Source: Rhodopseudomonas sp. P2A-2r
GTDB lineage: Bacteria > Pseudomonadota > Alphaproteobacteria > Rhizobiales > Xanthobacteraceae
DNA length: 64,000 bases
Direction: 5' to 3'
Assembly (NCBI RefSeq): GCF_026015985.1
Contig: NZ_CP110389.1
Span: 868,001-932,000, forward strand
In this document: positions 44,824 through 57,370 of the stretch, in pieces
How positions within the stretch are numbered: position 1 is the stretch's first letter
Layout of the letters: the number at the start of each line of letters is the position of its first letter
Position numbers and translations under genes: made by a program
Notes under the pieces: model-generated
Told to the model about the DNA's origin: nothing
Seen by the model: the letters and a program-made list of their open reading frames with translations, nothing else
Databases searched by the model: none

Positions 44824-45774
44824 ATGACAAAAGGTTTCGCATCCACCACCGACATGGCGGGAAAGAAGATCACCTTTTCCGAGATCGGCACCGACTTGTT
44901 TGCCTTCACCGCGGAAGGCGATCCGAATTCGGCTGTCATCGTCGGCGACGACGGCTGCATCGTGTTCGACGCCCAGGCGACGCCGGCGCTGGCCAACAAG
45001 GTGATCGAGCGGGTGCGCACCGTCACCGACAAGCCGATCAAATATGTGGTGCTGTCGCATTACCATGCGGTGCGCGTGCTCGGCGCCTCCGCCTTTCATG
45101 CCGAAGCGGTGGTGTCGTCCAGCGAAACGCGGCGGCTGGTGGCCGAGCGCGGCCAGCAGGACTGGGATTCCGAGTTCGGCCGCTTCCCTCGCCTGTTTCA
45201 GGGCTCCGAGAGCATTCCCGGCCTGACATGGCCGACCCTGACCTTCAAGGGCGAGATGTCGATCTTTCTCGGCAAGCGGGAGGTCAAGCTGATGCAGCTC
45301 GGCGCCGGTCACACCTCGGGCGATATCGTCGCCTGGGTGCCGGATGCCGAGGTGATGTTCTCCGGCGACCTGATCGAATATCACTCGGCCTGCTATTGCG
45401 GCGACGCCATGCTGCGCGAATGGCCGTCGACGCTGAACGAGATCCGCGACTTCAACCCGAAGGCCATCGCGCCCGGCCGCGGCGACGCGCTGAAGGGGCT
45501 GGCCACCACCCGCGAGGCCATCGCCATGACCCGCGATTTCGTCAGCACGCTGTATGGCGCCGCGGAAATCTCGGTGGCCAAAGGCCGTTCGCTGAAGGAG
45601 ACCATGGCGGCGTGCCGCGAGGTGATGGATCCGAAGTTCTCTTCATTCGCCATCTACGAGCACTGTCTGCCGTTCAACGTCTCACGCGCCTATGACGAAG
45701 CCTCGGGTATCGACGATCCCGTGATCTGGACCGACAAGCGCGACCGCGAGATGTGGGCCGCGCTGCAGGGATGA
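44824..45774 (+). CDS. Metallo-beta-lactamase-fold protein with degenerate metal motif
   Basis: 316 residues. The MBL fold is visible in [57 protein letters not shown] and [13 protein letters not shown]. The usual H-x-H-x-D-H metal motif reads H79-Y-H81-A-V-R, so the Asp and last His are missing. The later His (GAGHT) and Asp (SGDL) ligands are kept, so at most one metal site seems possible. It lies between the FAD hydroxylase and hmgA on the same strand, 22 bases before hmgA, and presumably hydrolyses or binds an intermediate of aromatic breakdown. The actual activity is unknown. Confidence 0.85.
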   Translation: MTKGFASTTDMAGKKITFSEIGTDLFAFTAEGDPNSAVIVGDDGCIVFDAQATPALANKVIERVRTVTDKPIKYVVLSHYHAVRVLGASAFHAEAVVSSSETRRLVAERGQQDWDSEFGRFPRLFQGSESIPGLTWPTLTFKGEMSIFLGKREVKLMQLGAGHTSGDIVAWVPDAEVMFSGDLIEYHSACYCGDAMLREWPSTLNEIRDFNPKAIAPGRGDALKGLATTREAIAMTRDFVSTLYGAAEISVAKGRSLKETMAACREVMDPKFSSFAIYEHCLPFNVSRAYDEASGIDDPVIWTDKRDREMWAALQG

Positions 45775-45796
45775 TACGGCTGCAAAGGAGGATGAC

Positions 45797-47143
45797 ATGA
45801 ACATCACGACATCGCCCGATCTGATCGGCCGCAGCGTCACTGGCGTGACGCAGGGCTACATGTCCGGCTTCGGCAACAGTTTTGAGACCGAAGCCCTGCC
45901 GGGCGCGTTGCCGGTGGGCCGCAACTCGCCGCAGCGCGCCGCCTACGGGCTCTATGCCGAGCAACTGTCCGGCTCGCCGTTCACCGCGCCGCGCGGCAGC
46001 AACGAGCGCTCCTGGCTGTACCGCATCCGCCCGTCGGTAAAACACTCCGGACGCTTCGCGAAGGTCGATGCAAGACTGTGGCGCACCGCGCCGTGCCACG
46101 AGCAGGACATCAGCATCGAGCAGCTGCGCTGGGACCCGGCGCCGATCCCGAAGGAGGACATGACCTTCCTGCAGGGCGTGCAGACCATGACCACCGCCGG
46201 CGACGCCGGCACCCAGGCCGGCATGGCCGCGCATGTCTATCTGATCACCCAGTCGATGGTCGACCAGCACTTCTACAATGCCGACGGCGAGATGATGTTC
46301 GTGCCGCAGCAAGGGAGCTTGCGCTTCGTCACGGAGTTTGGCGTGATCGATGCCGAGCCGGCGGAGATCGTTGTGATCCCGCGCGGCGTCAAGTTCCGCG
46401 TCGAACTGACCGGTGGCCCGGCGCGCGGCTATCTGTGCGAGAATTATGGCGGCGCTTTCACGCTGCCGGAGCGCGGCCCGATCGGCGCCAATTGTCTCGC
46501 CAATGCCCGCGACTTCCTGACGCCGGTGGCTGCCTATGAAGACAAGGACACGCCGACCGAACTCTATGTGAAGTGGGGCGGCGCGCTGTTCATGACCAGG
46601 CTGCCGCATTCGCCCATCGACGTGGTGGCGTGGCACGGCAACTATGCGCCGTACAAATACGACCTGCGCACCTTCTCGCCGGTGGGCGCCATCGGCTTCG
46701 ACCATCCGGATCCGTCGATCTTCACGGTGCTGACTTCGCCGTCGGACACCGCCGGCACCGCCAACATCGACTTCGTGATCTTTCCGGAGCGCTGGATGGT
46801 GGCGGAAAACACCTTCCGGCCGCCGTGGTATCACATGAACATCATGTCGGAATTCATGGGCCTGATCTACGGCGTCTATGACGCCAAGCCGCAGGGTTTT
46901 GTCCCCGGCGGCATCAGCCTGCACAACATGATGCTGCCGCATGGGCCCGACCGCGAGGCGTTCGATCATGCCAGCAACGGCGAGCTGAAGCCGGTCAAGC
47001 TGACCGGCACCATGGCCTTCATGTTCGAGACGCGATATCCGCAGCGGATCACGACGCATGCGGCGAACTCGGCGACGTTGCAGAGCGACTATGCGGATTG
47101 CTGGAAGGGGCTGGAGAAAAGGTTCGATCCGAACCAAAGATAG
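45797..47143 (+). CDS. hmgA: Homogentisate 1,2-dioxygenase
   Basis: 448 residues with a strong AAAGGAGG site. Family stretches: [29 protein letters not shown] [20 protein letters not shown], the cupin core [14 protein letters not shown] [20 protein letters not shown], and the C-terminal iron site region [20 protein letters not shown] with [15 protein letters not shown] (His, Glu, His ligands). It opens the homogentisate ring to 4-maleylacetoacetate in tyrosine and phenylalanine breakdown. hpd, which makes homogentisate, lies 780 bases on. The next steps (maleylacetoacetate isomerase, fumarylacetoacetase) are not in the window. Confidence 0.95.
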   Translation: MNITTSPDLIGRSVTGVTQGYMSGFGNSFETEALPGALPVGRNSPQRAAYGLYAEQLSGSPFTAPRGSNERSWLYRIRPSVKHSGRFAKVDARLWRTAPCHEQDISIEQLRWDPAPIPKEDMTFLQGVQTMTTAGDAGTQAGMAAHVYLITQSMVDQHFYNADGEMMFVPQQGSLRFVTEFGVIDAEPAEIVVIPRGVKFRVELTGGPARGYLCENYGGAFTLPERGPIGANCLANARDFLTPVAAYEDKDTPTELYVKWGGALFMTRLPHSPIDVVAWHGNYAPYKYDLRTFSPVGAIGFDHPDPSIFTVLTSPSDTAGTANIDFVIFPERWMVAENTFRPPWYHMNIMSEFMGLIYGVYDAKPQGFVPGGISLHNMMLPHGPDREAFDHASNGELKPVKLTGTMAFMFETRYPQRITTHAANSATLQSDYADCWKGLEKRFDPNQR

Positions 47144-47177
47144 CGGTCAGCGCAAAGGCGCCGCGACCACACCCGGT

Positions 47178-47223
47178 GTCATCGCCCGGCCGGCGCGCAA
47201 TTGGCGCCAGGACCGGGCGACCC
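47178..47223. repeat. REP-like palindrome
   Basis: ATCGCCCGG and CCGGGCGA arms enclose GCGCGCAATTGGCGCC. The element at 50479-50527 has the same arms and centre in the opposite orientation, so this is a dispersed repeat located downstream of hmgA. Confidence 0.6.
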
Positions 47224-47271
47224 AGTATTCCGTGCTGTGGATGATGGAGCCGCGCCGCCGCCGTTGACTGG

Positions 47272-47293
47272 GTCACCCGCTTTCGCGGGTGAC
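47272..47293. terminator. Hairpin between hmgA and the Lrp-type gene
   Basis: GTCACCCGC and GCGGGTGAC form a perfect 9-bp stem around a TTTC loop. The flanking genes converge here, so it could serve both; no T-run is present. Confidence 0.5.
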
Positions 47294-47321
47294 GACAGCC
47301 GGAGTTGGGGCGACGTATTCT

Positions 47322-47795
47322 TCACCCCACCGCCTTCAGCGGCAGCCGCGACGTTTCCTTGAGCCGGTCGAGCACGATCGACGAGCGCACATGAGCCACG
47401 CTCTGATGCGGCATCAACACGTTGTTGACGATATCGGACAGGCTCTTGAGATCGCGCAGCACCGCCTTCAACAGGTAGTCGGCATCGCCGGTCAGCGAAT
47501 AGGCCTCCTGGATGGCATCGGTGCGGGTGACCAGGGCGCGGAACTTCTTGGCATTGTCGGGCGAGTGCGTCGCCAGCGTGATGTGAATGAAGGCGATGAC
47601 GTTGAAGCCGAGCGCCTCGCTCGACAGGTCGGCGTGATAGCCGGCAATCACCTGCGCTTCCTCCAGCCGCATCCGCCGCCGCGAGCATTGCGACGCTGAC
47701 AGGCCGGCGACATCGGCAAGCTGCTGGTTGGTCAGGCGACCGTCATCCTGCAACGCCGCGAGGATCTTCAGGTCGAAGGCATCCACGGGGATCAT
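47322..47795 (-). CDS. Lrp/AsnC-family transcriptional regulator
   Basis: 157 residues with GGAGGG upstream. The N-terminal helix-turn-helix (LDLKILAAL-like FDLKILAALQDDGRLTNQQL, ADVAGLSASQCSRRRMRLEE) is followed by the ligand-binding RAM domain (VIAGYHADLSSEALGFNVIA, TGDADYLLKAVLRDLKSLSD). Such proteins sense amino acids. It is divergent from hpd with half-site-like repeats between them, so tyrosine- or phenylalanine-dependent control of hpd is likely (inference). Confidence 0.9.
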   Translation of the reverse strand: MIPVDAFDLKILAALQDDGRLTNQQLADVAGLSASQCSRRRMRLEEAQVIAGYHADLSSEALGFNVIAFIHITLATHSPDNAKKFRALVTRTDAIQEAYSLTGDADYLLKAVLRDLKSLSDIVNNVLMPHQSVAHVRSSIVLDRLKETSRLPLKAVG

Positions 47796-47813
47796 GCGTC
47801 AAAACCCTCCTTC

Positions 47814-47864
47814 GTGCACAAAGCGTGCATGACCATGCCATAGTTCCCGCCCCTTTGCATGCAC
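47814..47864. promoter_or_regulatory. Candidate Lrp-type binding sites upstream of hpd
   Basis: GTGCA occurs at 47814-47818 and 47825-47829, one helical turn (11 bp) apart, and inverted as TGCAC at 47860-47864. Such phased half-sites in the divergent spacer suit an Lrp/AsnC octamer acting on its own gene and hpd. Confidence 0.4.
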
Positions 47865-47920
47865 CTTGCGTCGAATACGACCGACACTCCCTGTCAGCAA
47901 ATCAGTTCAGGGAGATCACC

Positions 47921-49039
<1,119 letters not shown>

Positions 49040-49103
49040 GCTTGCGTCTGGTAGCTAGCGCTACCGCGCGCTCGCACTATCATTCGAAACTCATCACTCT
49101 CCA

Positions 49104-49182
49104 CGTCATGCCCGGCCTTGTGCCGGGCATCCACGTTATCACGTGACATCGTGGATGGCCGGGACAGGCCCGGCCATGACGC
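49104..49182. repeat. REP-like palindromic element
   Basis: CGTCATGCCCGGCCTTGTGC at left pairs with GGCCCGGCCATGACGCG at right, with an inner CATCCACG/CGTGGATG pair, between the convergent hpd and CoA-transferase genes. It is of the GTCATGCCCGGC type frequent in related genomes (from memory). Confidence 0.65.
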
Positions 49183-49205
49183 GGACAGGCCGGTGTCAAT
49201 CTTTG

Positions 49206-50309
49206 CTATTCCGCCAGCCACTCCTTTACCACTTCCCCCAGCTCCACCGTCACCGGCATCCGCGCCGCCGATGGTGTGCGCGAGAAACGCGGCGCCGGGG
49301 CCGGCTGGGTGTGGCCGTCATGCTGGATGAACACTCCGCGCGCGACCATGTGCGGATGCTGCGTCGCCTCCGACATGGTCAGGACCGGCGCGAAGCAGAC
49401 GTCGGTGCCTTCCATGATGGCGCACCATTCGTCGCGGCTCTTGGTCTTGAACACGTCGGTCAGCCGCTGCTTCAGCGCTACCCATTGCGTCTGGTCCATC
49501 TGCGCGTCGAAGCAGATGTCACCGAGCCCGGCGAGCTCGCGCAGTTGCGCGTAGAACTGCGGCTCGATGGAGCCGATGGAGATGAAGTGGCCGCAGCTGC
49601 ATTCGTAGACGCCGTAGAAGTGGGCGCCGCCGTCGAGCATGTTGCTTTCGCGGCCCTCCTTCCAGCGGCCGGCGGCGGTCATGTCGAAGAACATGGTGAT
49701 CAGCGATGCCGCGCCGTCGCACATGGCGGCATCCACCACCTGGCCCCGGCCGGATCTGCCGGCCTCGAGCAGTGCGGCCAGCAGGCCCATCACCAGATAC
49801 AATGAGCCGCCGCCGAAATCGCCGACCAGGTTCAGCGGCGGCACCGGTCGGTCGGCGCCGCCGATGGCGGCCAGCGCGCCGGTGATCGAGATGTAGTTGA
49901 TGTCGTGGCCGGCGGCCTGCGCCAGCGGGCCGCTCTGGCCCCAGCCGGTCATGCGGCAATAGACCAGTTTCGGGTTGCGGCCGAGCACCACGTCGGGCCC
50001 CAGCCCGAGCCGCTCCATCACGCCCGGGCGATAACCCTCGATCAGCGCGTCGGCGCCGTCGAGCAGCGCCAGCACGCCGGCGACTGATGATTTGTCCTTG
50101 AGATCGACCGCGACGATTTTTCGCCCGCGCGCGGACGCGCCTTTCGGCGTCTGGCCGGCGCGCACCAGGGTGATCACCTCGGCGCCCATGTCGGCCAGCA
50201 GCATGGACGCGAACGGGCCCGGGCCGATGCCGGCGAATTCGACGATGCGGATGCCGGCCAGCGGCCCGGTCGGTCTGGTGGCGGTTTGCGGCTGAACTGA
50301 AGCGGTCAC
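49206..50309 (-). CDS. CaiB/BaiF (class III) CoA-transferase or acyl-CoA racemase
   Basis: 367 residues from a GTG at 50309 (VTASVQPQTATRP), with AGGAT upstream. Family stretches: LAGIRIVEFAGIGPGPFASM, LLADMGAEVITLVRAG, GRKIVAVDLKDKSSVA, YRPGVMERLGLGPDVVLGRN and YCRMTGWGQSGPLAQAAGHD; the Asp of AGHDINY is the usual catalytic Asp position. This close to the alpha-methylacyl-CoA racemase group, it could isomerise branched acyl-CoAs or move CoA. It lies 248 bases after the coxM-type gene on the same strand, possibly in the same transcript. Confidence 0.87.
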   Translation of the reverse strand: MTASVQPQTATRPTGPLAGIRIVEFAGIGPGPFASMLLADMGAEVITLVRAGQTPKGASARGRKIVAVDLKDKSSVAGVLALLDGADALIEGYRPGVMERLGLGPDVVLGRNPKLVYCRMTGWGQSGPLAQAAGHDINYISITGALAAIGGADRPVPPLNLVGDFGGGSLYLVMGLLAALLEAGRSGRGQVVDAAMCDGAASLITMFFDMTAAGRWKEGRESNMLDGGAHFYGVYECSCGHFISIGSIEPQFYAQLRELAGLGDICFDAQMDQTQWVALKQRLTDVFKTKSRDEWCAIMEGTDVCFAPVLTMSEATQHPHMVARGVFIQHDGHTQPAPAPRFSRTPSAARMPVTVELGEVVKEWLAE

Positions 50310-50478
50310 GATATCCTGCACCTTGCGTTTCCCGTGCTGCGTCGCTTGGCGCGACGTCATCTGTGCGGGAAACTGTCTATGCTGAGGTGGGGGAGAGCAA
50401 GGGGCTTTTGGCCGCGGCAGCGCATGGCCGCATGCGTGGGTTGGTGGATGGATCCGCTGCCTTGCAACGTTCTCCGCT

Positions 50479-50527
50479 GTCATCGCCCGGTCCTGGCGCG
50501 CGATTGCGCGCCCGGCCGGGCGATGAC
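50479..50527. repeat. REP-like palindrome, inverse of the 47178 copy
   Basis: Perfect 12-bp ends GTCATCGCCCGG and CCGGGCGATGAC enclose a GCGCGCGATTGCGCGC palindrome. It shares arms and centre with 47178-47223, in reverse orientation, and lies between the coxM-type and CaiB-type genes. Confidence 0.65.
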
Positions 50528-50557
50528 ACCCGAGTTTGCAGCTCCGCTGTGCCGGCC

Positions 50558-51358
50558 TCACCCCGCTTCCGCCACCGCGCGCTGCGCCATCACCTTGATC
50601 AGGTTGGCACGGTAGTCCGAGGAGCCGTGGATGTCGGCCATCAGCCCGTCGGCGGAGATGTTGATGCCATCCAGCGCGGAGGCCGACCAGTTGGCTTTCA
50701 ACGCCGCTTCGATGGCCGGCACCCGCATCACGCCGTTCTGCGAGGCGCCGGTGGCGGCGACGCGGACGTCGCCGGATTTGGTCTGGACCACGAACACGCC
50801 GGTCAGCGCGAAACGCGACGCCGGATGGCGCATCTTGGAATAGGCCGCCTTGGCGGGGATCGGGAACGACACCGCGGTGATGATCTCGTTGTCTTCCAGC
50901 GCCGTGGAGAACAGGCCCTGGAAGAATTCATCCGCCGGGATCAGCCGCTTGCTGGTCATCACCGTGGCACCGAGCGCCAGCACGGCGGCGGGATAGTCGG
51001 CAGCGGGGTCGTTGTTGGCGATGGAGCCGCCGATGGTGCCGCGATGGCGAACCTGGGGATCGCCGAGCACCGAGGTCAGGTGCACGATGGCCGGGATCGC
51101 CTTCTTCGCAGCAGCGCTCTGCAGGATGTCGAAGTAGGTCGTGGCCGCCTTGATGATCAGCGCATCGGCGGTGACCTCGATGCCGATCAACTCCTTGATA
51201 CGGCCGAGGTCGATGACATCAGATGGCGCCGCCAGCCGCTGTTTCATCACCGGGATCAGGGTGTGGCCGCCGGCGAGATATTTGGCGTCGGTGCCCTTGG
51301 CGAACAGTGCGGCTGCTTCATCGATGCTGGCGGGGCGGTGATAGGTGGTCTCGTACAT
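50558..51358 (-). CDS. coxM: FAD-binding medium subunit of a molybdenum hydroxylase (CoxM-type)
   Basis: 266 residues from the ATG at 51358, preceded by AGGAGCGAG. FAD motifs of the xanthine dehydrogenase/CoxM family: AKYLAGGHTLIPVMKQRLAA (first pyrophosphate loop) and RHRGTIGGSIANNDPAADYP (second), with the C-terminal CO-dehydrogenase flavoprotein domain following. It passes electrons from the Fe-S subunit to an acceptor. The start lies 10 bases after the stop of the large subunit; order is S-L-M on the minus strand. Confidence 0.88.
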   Translation of the reverse strand: MYETTYHRPASIDEAAALFAKGTDAKYLAGGHTLIPVMKQRLAAPSDVIDLGRIKELIGIEVTADALIIKAATTYFDILQSAAAKKAIPAIVHLTSVLGDPQVRHRGTIGGSIANNDPAADYPAAVLALGATVMTSKRLIPADEFFQGLFSTALEDNEIITAVSFPIPAKAAYSKMRHPASRFALTGVFVVQTKSGDVRVAATGASQNGVMRVPAIEAALKANWSASALDGINISADGLMADIHGSSDYRANLIKVMAQRAVAEAG

Positions 51359-51368
51359 GGTCTCGCTC

Positions 51369-53723
<2,355 letters not shown>

Positions 53724-53820
53724 GATGCTCTCCCTGTCGGACCGCGTCACCCGCGCTGGACTTCACAGCGTCGGGTCGCCGTCGCTTTGTTGGTTCACGT
53801 TCGAATTCGCGTGCGGCGGA

Positions 53821-54306
53821 TCACTCCGCCGCCTGAGCCACCTTCATGCGGCCGGCGGCATCGAGCACCGACTTGACGATGTTGTGGTAGCCGGTACAGC
53901 GGCAGATGTTGCCTTCCAGCTCGTGGCGGACGGTGTCCTCGTCGAGATTGCCGCCGTAGCGGTTGACGATGTCGATGGACGCCATGATCATGCCCGGCGT
54001 GCAATAGCCGCACTGAAGCCCGTGATTGTCGCGGAATGCCGCCTGCATCGGGTGCAGCTCGTCGCCGCGCGAAATACCCTCGATGGTGGTGACGTTGGTG
54101 CCATTGGCCTGGCCGACCAGAGTGGTGCAGGACTTGACCGCGCGGCCGTCGATATGGACCACGCATGCGCCGCACTGGCTGGTATCGCAGCCGACATGGG
54201 TGCCGGTGAGGCCCAGATGCTCGCGCAGCAGATGCACCAGCAGGGTTCGGTCTTCAACGTCGGCAGAAACAGCCTTGCCGTTGACCGTCAGTTTGACTGT
54301 GGACAC
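53821..54306 (-). CDS. coxS: [2Fe-2S] small subunit of the molybdenum hydroxylase (CoxS-type)
   Basis: 161 residues from a GTG at 54306 with GGGAGG upstream. The plant-ferredoxin-type cluster is C-x4-C-x2-C with a later Cys ([24 protein letters not shown]); the second, all-helical cluster is CGYCTPGM with CRCTGYH. Length and motifs are normal for the family. First gene of the S-L-M transcript; divergent from the 3-oxoacid CoA-transferase genes. Confidence 0.92.
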   Translation of the reverse strand: MSTVKLTVNGKAVSADVEDRTLLVHLLREHLGLTGTHVGCDTSQCGACVVHIDGRAVKSCTTLVGQANGTNVTTIEGISRGDELHPMQAAFRDNHGLQCGYCTPGMIMASIDIVNRYGGNLDEDTVRHELEGNICRCTGYHNIVKSVLDAAGRMKVAQAAE

Positions 54307-54541
54307 GTGCAACCTCCCGATACTTTTTAATTGTTCCAATTAGAAGCGCGCGCCGAAAACTTTGCAACCGGGAAATTCGTTGGGGTTGTCATCGGGGCGT
54401 CGCGGGGGCGCATCCCCGCGCACCCCGCCTGCAAATTTGTGGCTTTATGTGCCGACGGCGCGATGCTCTATTCGCGCCGCAATAAATCCGGCAGCGCGCG
54501 GGCCGACTGAGAACAATATTCCGCGACAGGGAGTTTTTTGG

Positions 54542-55213
54542 GTGATCGACAAGCAAGTAAAGAGTCTGGGAGACGCGGTGGCGGGTGTGGCGGATGGCGC
54601 CACCGTGCTGGTGGCGGGATTTGGCGCGGTCGGCGTGGCCGACGACCTCTTGGAAGCGCTGCACGAGCAGGGCGCCCGCGAGCTGACCCTTGTCGCCAAC
54701 AATGCCGGCAACGGCGATGTCGGTCTGGCACGGCTGATCAATTCGGGCCGGGTGCGCAAGGTGATCTGCTCCTATCCCCGCTCCGGCGACTACAGCGCCT
54801 TCCTCAACGCCTATCGCGACAAGACCCTGGAACTCGAACTTGTGCCGCAGGGCACCATCTCCGAGCGGATGCGCTGCCATGCCGCGGGCCTCGGCGGCTT
54901 CTTCTCGCCGGTGTCGGCCGGCACGAAGCTGGCCGACGGCAAGGAGACCCGCGAGATCGACGGCCGGCTGCACGTGTTCGAGAAGCCCCTGAAGGGCGAT
55001 ATCGCGCTGCTGCGCGCCGACAAGGCGGACCGCTGGGGCAATCTCACCTACATCAAGTCGGCGCGGAATTTCAATCCGGTGATGGCCATGGCCGCCGACG
55101 TGAGCGTCGTGCAGGTCAATGAAATGGTCGAACTCGGTTCGCTCGATCCCGAAGCGGTGGTGACACCGAGCATTTTCATCGACCGTGTCGTTGTCGTCGG
55201 AGCAAGCGTATGA
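54542..55213 (+). CDS. pcaI: 3-Oxoacid/3-oxoadipate CoA-transferase, subunit A
   Basis: 223 residues from a GTG at 54542 (VIDKQVKSLGDAVAGV) with AGGGAG upstream; a frame extending to 54362 has no site. Class I CoA-transferase alpha signatures: GATVLVAGFGAVGVADDLLE, LTLVANNAGNGDVGLARLIN, VICSYPRSGDY and LELVPQGTISERMRCHAAGL. It joins the B subunit to move CoA from succinyl-CoA to a 3-oxo acid. Its stop overlaps the subunit B start (ATGA). Whether the substrate is 3-oxoadipate or acetoacetate (the end product of homogentisate breakdown) cannot be told by eye. Confidence 0.88.
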   Translation: MIDKQVKSLGDAVAGVADGATVLVAGFGAVGVADDLLEALHEQGARELTLVANNAGNGDVGLARLINSGRVRKVICSYPRSGDYSAFLNAYRDKTLELELVPQGTISERMRCHAAGLGGFFSPVSAGTKLADGKETREIDGRLHVFEKPLKGDIALLRADKADRWGNLTYIKSARNFNPVMAMAADVSVVQVNEMVELGSLDPEAVVTPSIFIDRVVVVGASV

Positions 55214-55901
55214 CTGTGAACTACAAGCCCCTCACCCGCGAGCAGATGGCCTGGCGCGCCGCGCAGGACCTGCCGGACGGCGCCTTCGTCAATCTCGGCA
55301 TCGGCATTCCCACGCTGGCGGCGAGCTTCGTGCCCGCAGGCCGCGAAGTCATCTTCCATAGCGAGAACGGCATTTTGGGGCTTGGCCCGAAGCCCGAACC
55401 CGGCACCGAAGACGAGAACATGATCGACGCCGGCAAGAACTACACCACGCTGATCACCGGCGGCGTGTTCATGCATCACGCCGATGCCTTCCTGATGATC
55501 CGCGGCGGCCATCTCGATATCAGCCTGCTCGGCGCGTTCGAGGTGTCGGAGAAGGGCGACCTCGCCAACTGGACCACCGAGGATCCGTCGTTCCCGCCCG
55601 GCGTCGGCGGCGCCATGGATCTGGCGGTCGGCGCCAAGGCGATCCGTGTGATCATGGAGCACACCGACAAGAAGGAAATCCGCGCATCCTCAACCGCTGC
55701 ACCCTGCCGCTCACCGCGGCGGGCTGCGTCAAGCGCATCTACACCAACCTCGCGGTGATCGACGTCACCGCCCAGGGGCTGTTCGTGGTGGAGATGGTCG
55801 ACGGCATGACGCTGGAGAAGCTGCAGTCGCTGACCGAGCCGAAGCTGCAACTGTCGGACGGGTTCCAGGCACTGTCACCGCCGGCGGCGATGGCGGCGTA
55901 A
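55210..55901 (+). pseudogene. pcaJ: 3-Oxoacid/3-oxoadipate CoA-transferase subunit B, single-base frameshift
   Basis: About 230 residues if repaired. Frame 1 carries LTREQMAWRAAQDLPDGAFV, NLGIGIPTLAASFVPAGREV, HSENGILG (catalytic Glu in SENG) and VGGAMDLAVGAKAIRVIMEH. At about 55674-55675 one G is missing (AAGAAGGAAATCC for AAGAAGGGAAATCC). Restoring it gives NPRILNRCTLPLTAAGCVKR and IYTNLAVIDVTAQGLFVVEM, ending at 55901. As given, the frame ends at 55758 with an unrelated tail. The 5' end overlaps subunit A by four bases, so the pair was translationally coupled. Confidence 0.88.
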
Positions 55902-55934
55902 GGTCAAAGCACAGACGTTCGGCAGGCTCAGTTG

Positions 55935-56072
55935 CCGTCATCCTCGCCTGAACGCAATTGCGTTCAGGCTGGAGGTGCTCGCCGGCTTCGGCGAGCCTCG
56001 AAGGATGCGGCGAAAGCGCTCGCGGCCATCCTTCGAGGCGCGCGCCAAAGCGCGCGCACCTCAGGATGACGG
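55935..56072. repeat. Composite palindromic element
   Basis: Outer arms CCGTCATCCT and AGGATGACGG enclose a perfect 24-bp palindrome at 55946-55969 (core GAACGCAATTGCGTTC) and the inverted pair GCCTCGAAGGATG (55995-56007) with CATCCTTCGAGGC (56027-56039). It lies between two convergent genes and may stop transcription from both. Confidence 0.65.
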
Positions 56073-56085
56073 TCCGTGCTTGCAG

Positions 56086-57282
56086 CTACGCCTGCTTCAG
56101 CGCCGCCTCGAGATCTTCGACCAGATCGTCCTTGTGCTCGAGCCCGGTCGAGAAGCGGATAAAGCCTTCGCTGATGCCGAGTTCGGCGCGGGCCTCGATC
56201 GGCAGGCGCTGATGGGTCGTGGTCGCCGGATGCGTCACCAGGCTCTTGGAGTCGCCGAGGTTGTTGGAGATCCGCGTCAGCTTCAGTGCGTTGAGCACGC
56301 GGAACGCGGCGGCCTTGCCGCCCTTCACCTCGAAGCCGATCAGCGTCGAACCGGCGCGCATCTGCCTCTTGACGAGCGCGGCCTGCGGATGATCGGCGCG
56401 ACCGGGATAGATCAGCCGCGAGATCTTCGGATGCGCGGCGAGGGCATCGGCGATGGCGCCGGCGCTCTCGGTCTGCTGCTTGACGCGAATCGCCAGGGTC
56501 TCCAGTCCCTTCACCAATACCCAGGCATTGAACGGCGAGATCGCCGGGCCGGTCTGGCGCAGGTAGTTGTGGATGTGCTCGCTGATGAAATCCTTGGAGC
56601 CGAGGATGATGCCGCCGAGGCAGCGGCCCTGGCCGTCGATGTGTTTGGTCGCGGAATAGACGACGACATCGGCGCCGAGCGTCAGCGGGCTCTGCCAGAT
56701 CGGCGTCGCGAACACGTTGTCGACGATCAGCCGCGCGCCGCAGGCATGGGCGATCGCGGCGATAGCGGGAATGTCGAGCACGTCCAGGGTCGGGTTGGTC
56801 GGGCTTTCCAGGAAACAGCTCTTGGTGTTCGGGCGCATCGCCTTTTGCCAGGCGTCGAGATCGAGGCCGTCGACCAGCGTGAACTCGATGCCGTAGCGCG
56901 GCAGCAGCTCTTCCACCACGTAGCGGCAGGAGCCGAACAACTGCTTGGAGGCGACCACGTGGTCGCCGATGCGCAGTGGTGCCAGAATCGCGGCAGTCAC
57001 CGCGGCCATGCCGGTGGCGGTGGCGCGGCCGGCCTCGGCGCCTTCGAGGTCGATCATCCGGCTCTCGAACATCGAGATGTTCGGATTGGAGAAGCGCGAA
57101 TAGATGAAGCCGGGCTCCTCGCCCTTGAAGCGCGCTTCGCACTGTTCGGCGCTGTCGTAGACAAAGCCCTGGGTCAGGAACAGCGCTTCGGAGGTCTCGC
57201 CGAACTGCGAACGCAGCATGCCGGCATGGACGAGGCGGGTTTCGGGACGGTAATGGGCAGCAGTGGTTTTGGTCTCAGACAT
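56086..57282 (-). CDS. metZ: O-succinylhomoserine sulfhydrylase
   Basis: 398 residues from the ATG at 57282 with GGGAG upstream. Cys/Met-metabolism PLP family: SRFSNPNISMFESRMIDLEG, SCRYVVEELLPRYGIEF, FLESPTNPTLDVLDIPAIAA, VVVYSATKHIDGQGRCLGGI (PLP Lys in SATKH) and GFIRFSTGLEHKDDLVEDLE. It joins sulfide to O-succinylhomoserine to give homocysteine in direct sulfhydrylation. A SAM-II riboswitch and terminator lie in the leader, which strongly supports a methionine-synthesis role controlled by S-adenosylmethionine. Confidence 0.92.
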   Translation of the reverse strand: MSETKTTAAHYRPETRLVHAGMLRSQFGETSEALFLTQGFVYDSAEQCEARFKGEEPGFIYSRFSNPNISMFESRMIDLEGAEAGRATATGMAAVTAAILAPLRIGDHVVASKQLFGSCRYVVEELLPRYGIEFTLVDGLDLDAWQKAMRPNTKSCFLESPTNPTLDVLDIPAIAAIAHACGARLIVDNVFATPIWQSPLTLGADVVVYSATKHIDGQGRCLGGIILGSKDFISEHIHNYLRQTGPAISPFNAWVLVKGLETLAIRVKQQTESAGAIADALAAHPKISRLIYPGRADHPQAALVKRQMRAGSTLIGFEVKGGKAAAFRVLNALKLTRISNNLGDSKSLVTHPATTTHQRLPIEARAELGISEGFIRFSTGLEHKDDLVEDLEAALKQA

Positions 57283-57316
57283 GTGATCTCCCGTCGCGGC
57301 CCCTTGCGGCAGCCAC

Positions 57317-57350
57317 AAAAAACCGGCCTGGACAGACGTCCAACGGCCGG
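57317..57350 (-). terminator. Intrinsic terminator of the metZ leader
   Basis: Read on the minus strand, CCGGCC (57350-57345), an inner TGGAC/GTCCA stem and GGCCGG (57328-57323) form a hairpin followed by six T (57322-57317). An alternative pairing, GGCCGGG (57372-57366) with CCCGGCC (57351-57345), would occupy the 5' arm and act as antiterminator. Confidence 0.8.
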
Positions 57351-57370
57351 GATCACACATGCGTCCCCGG

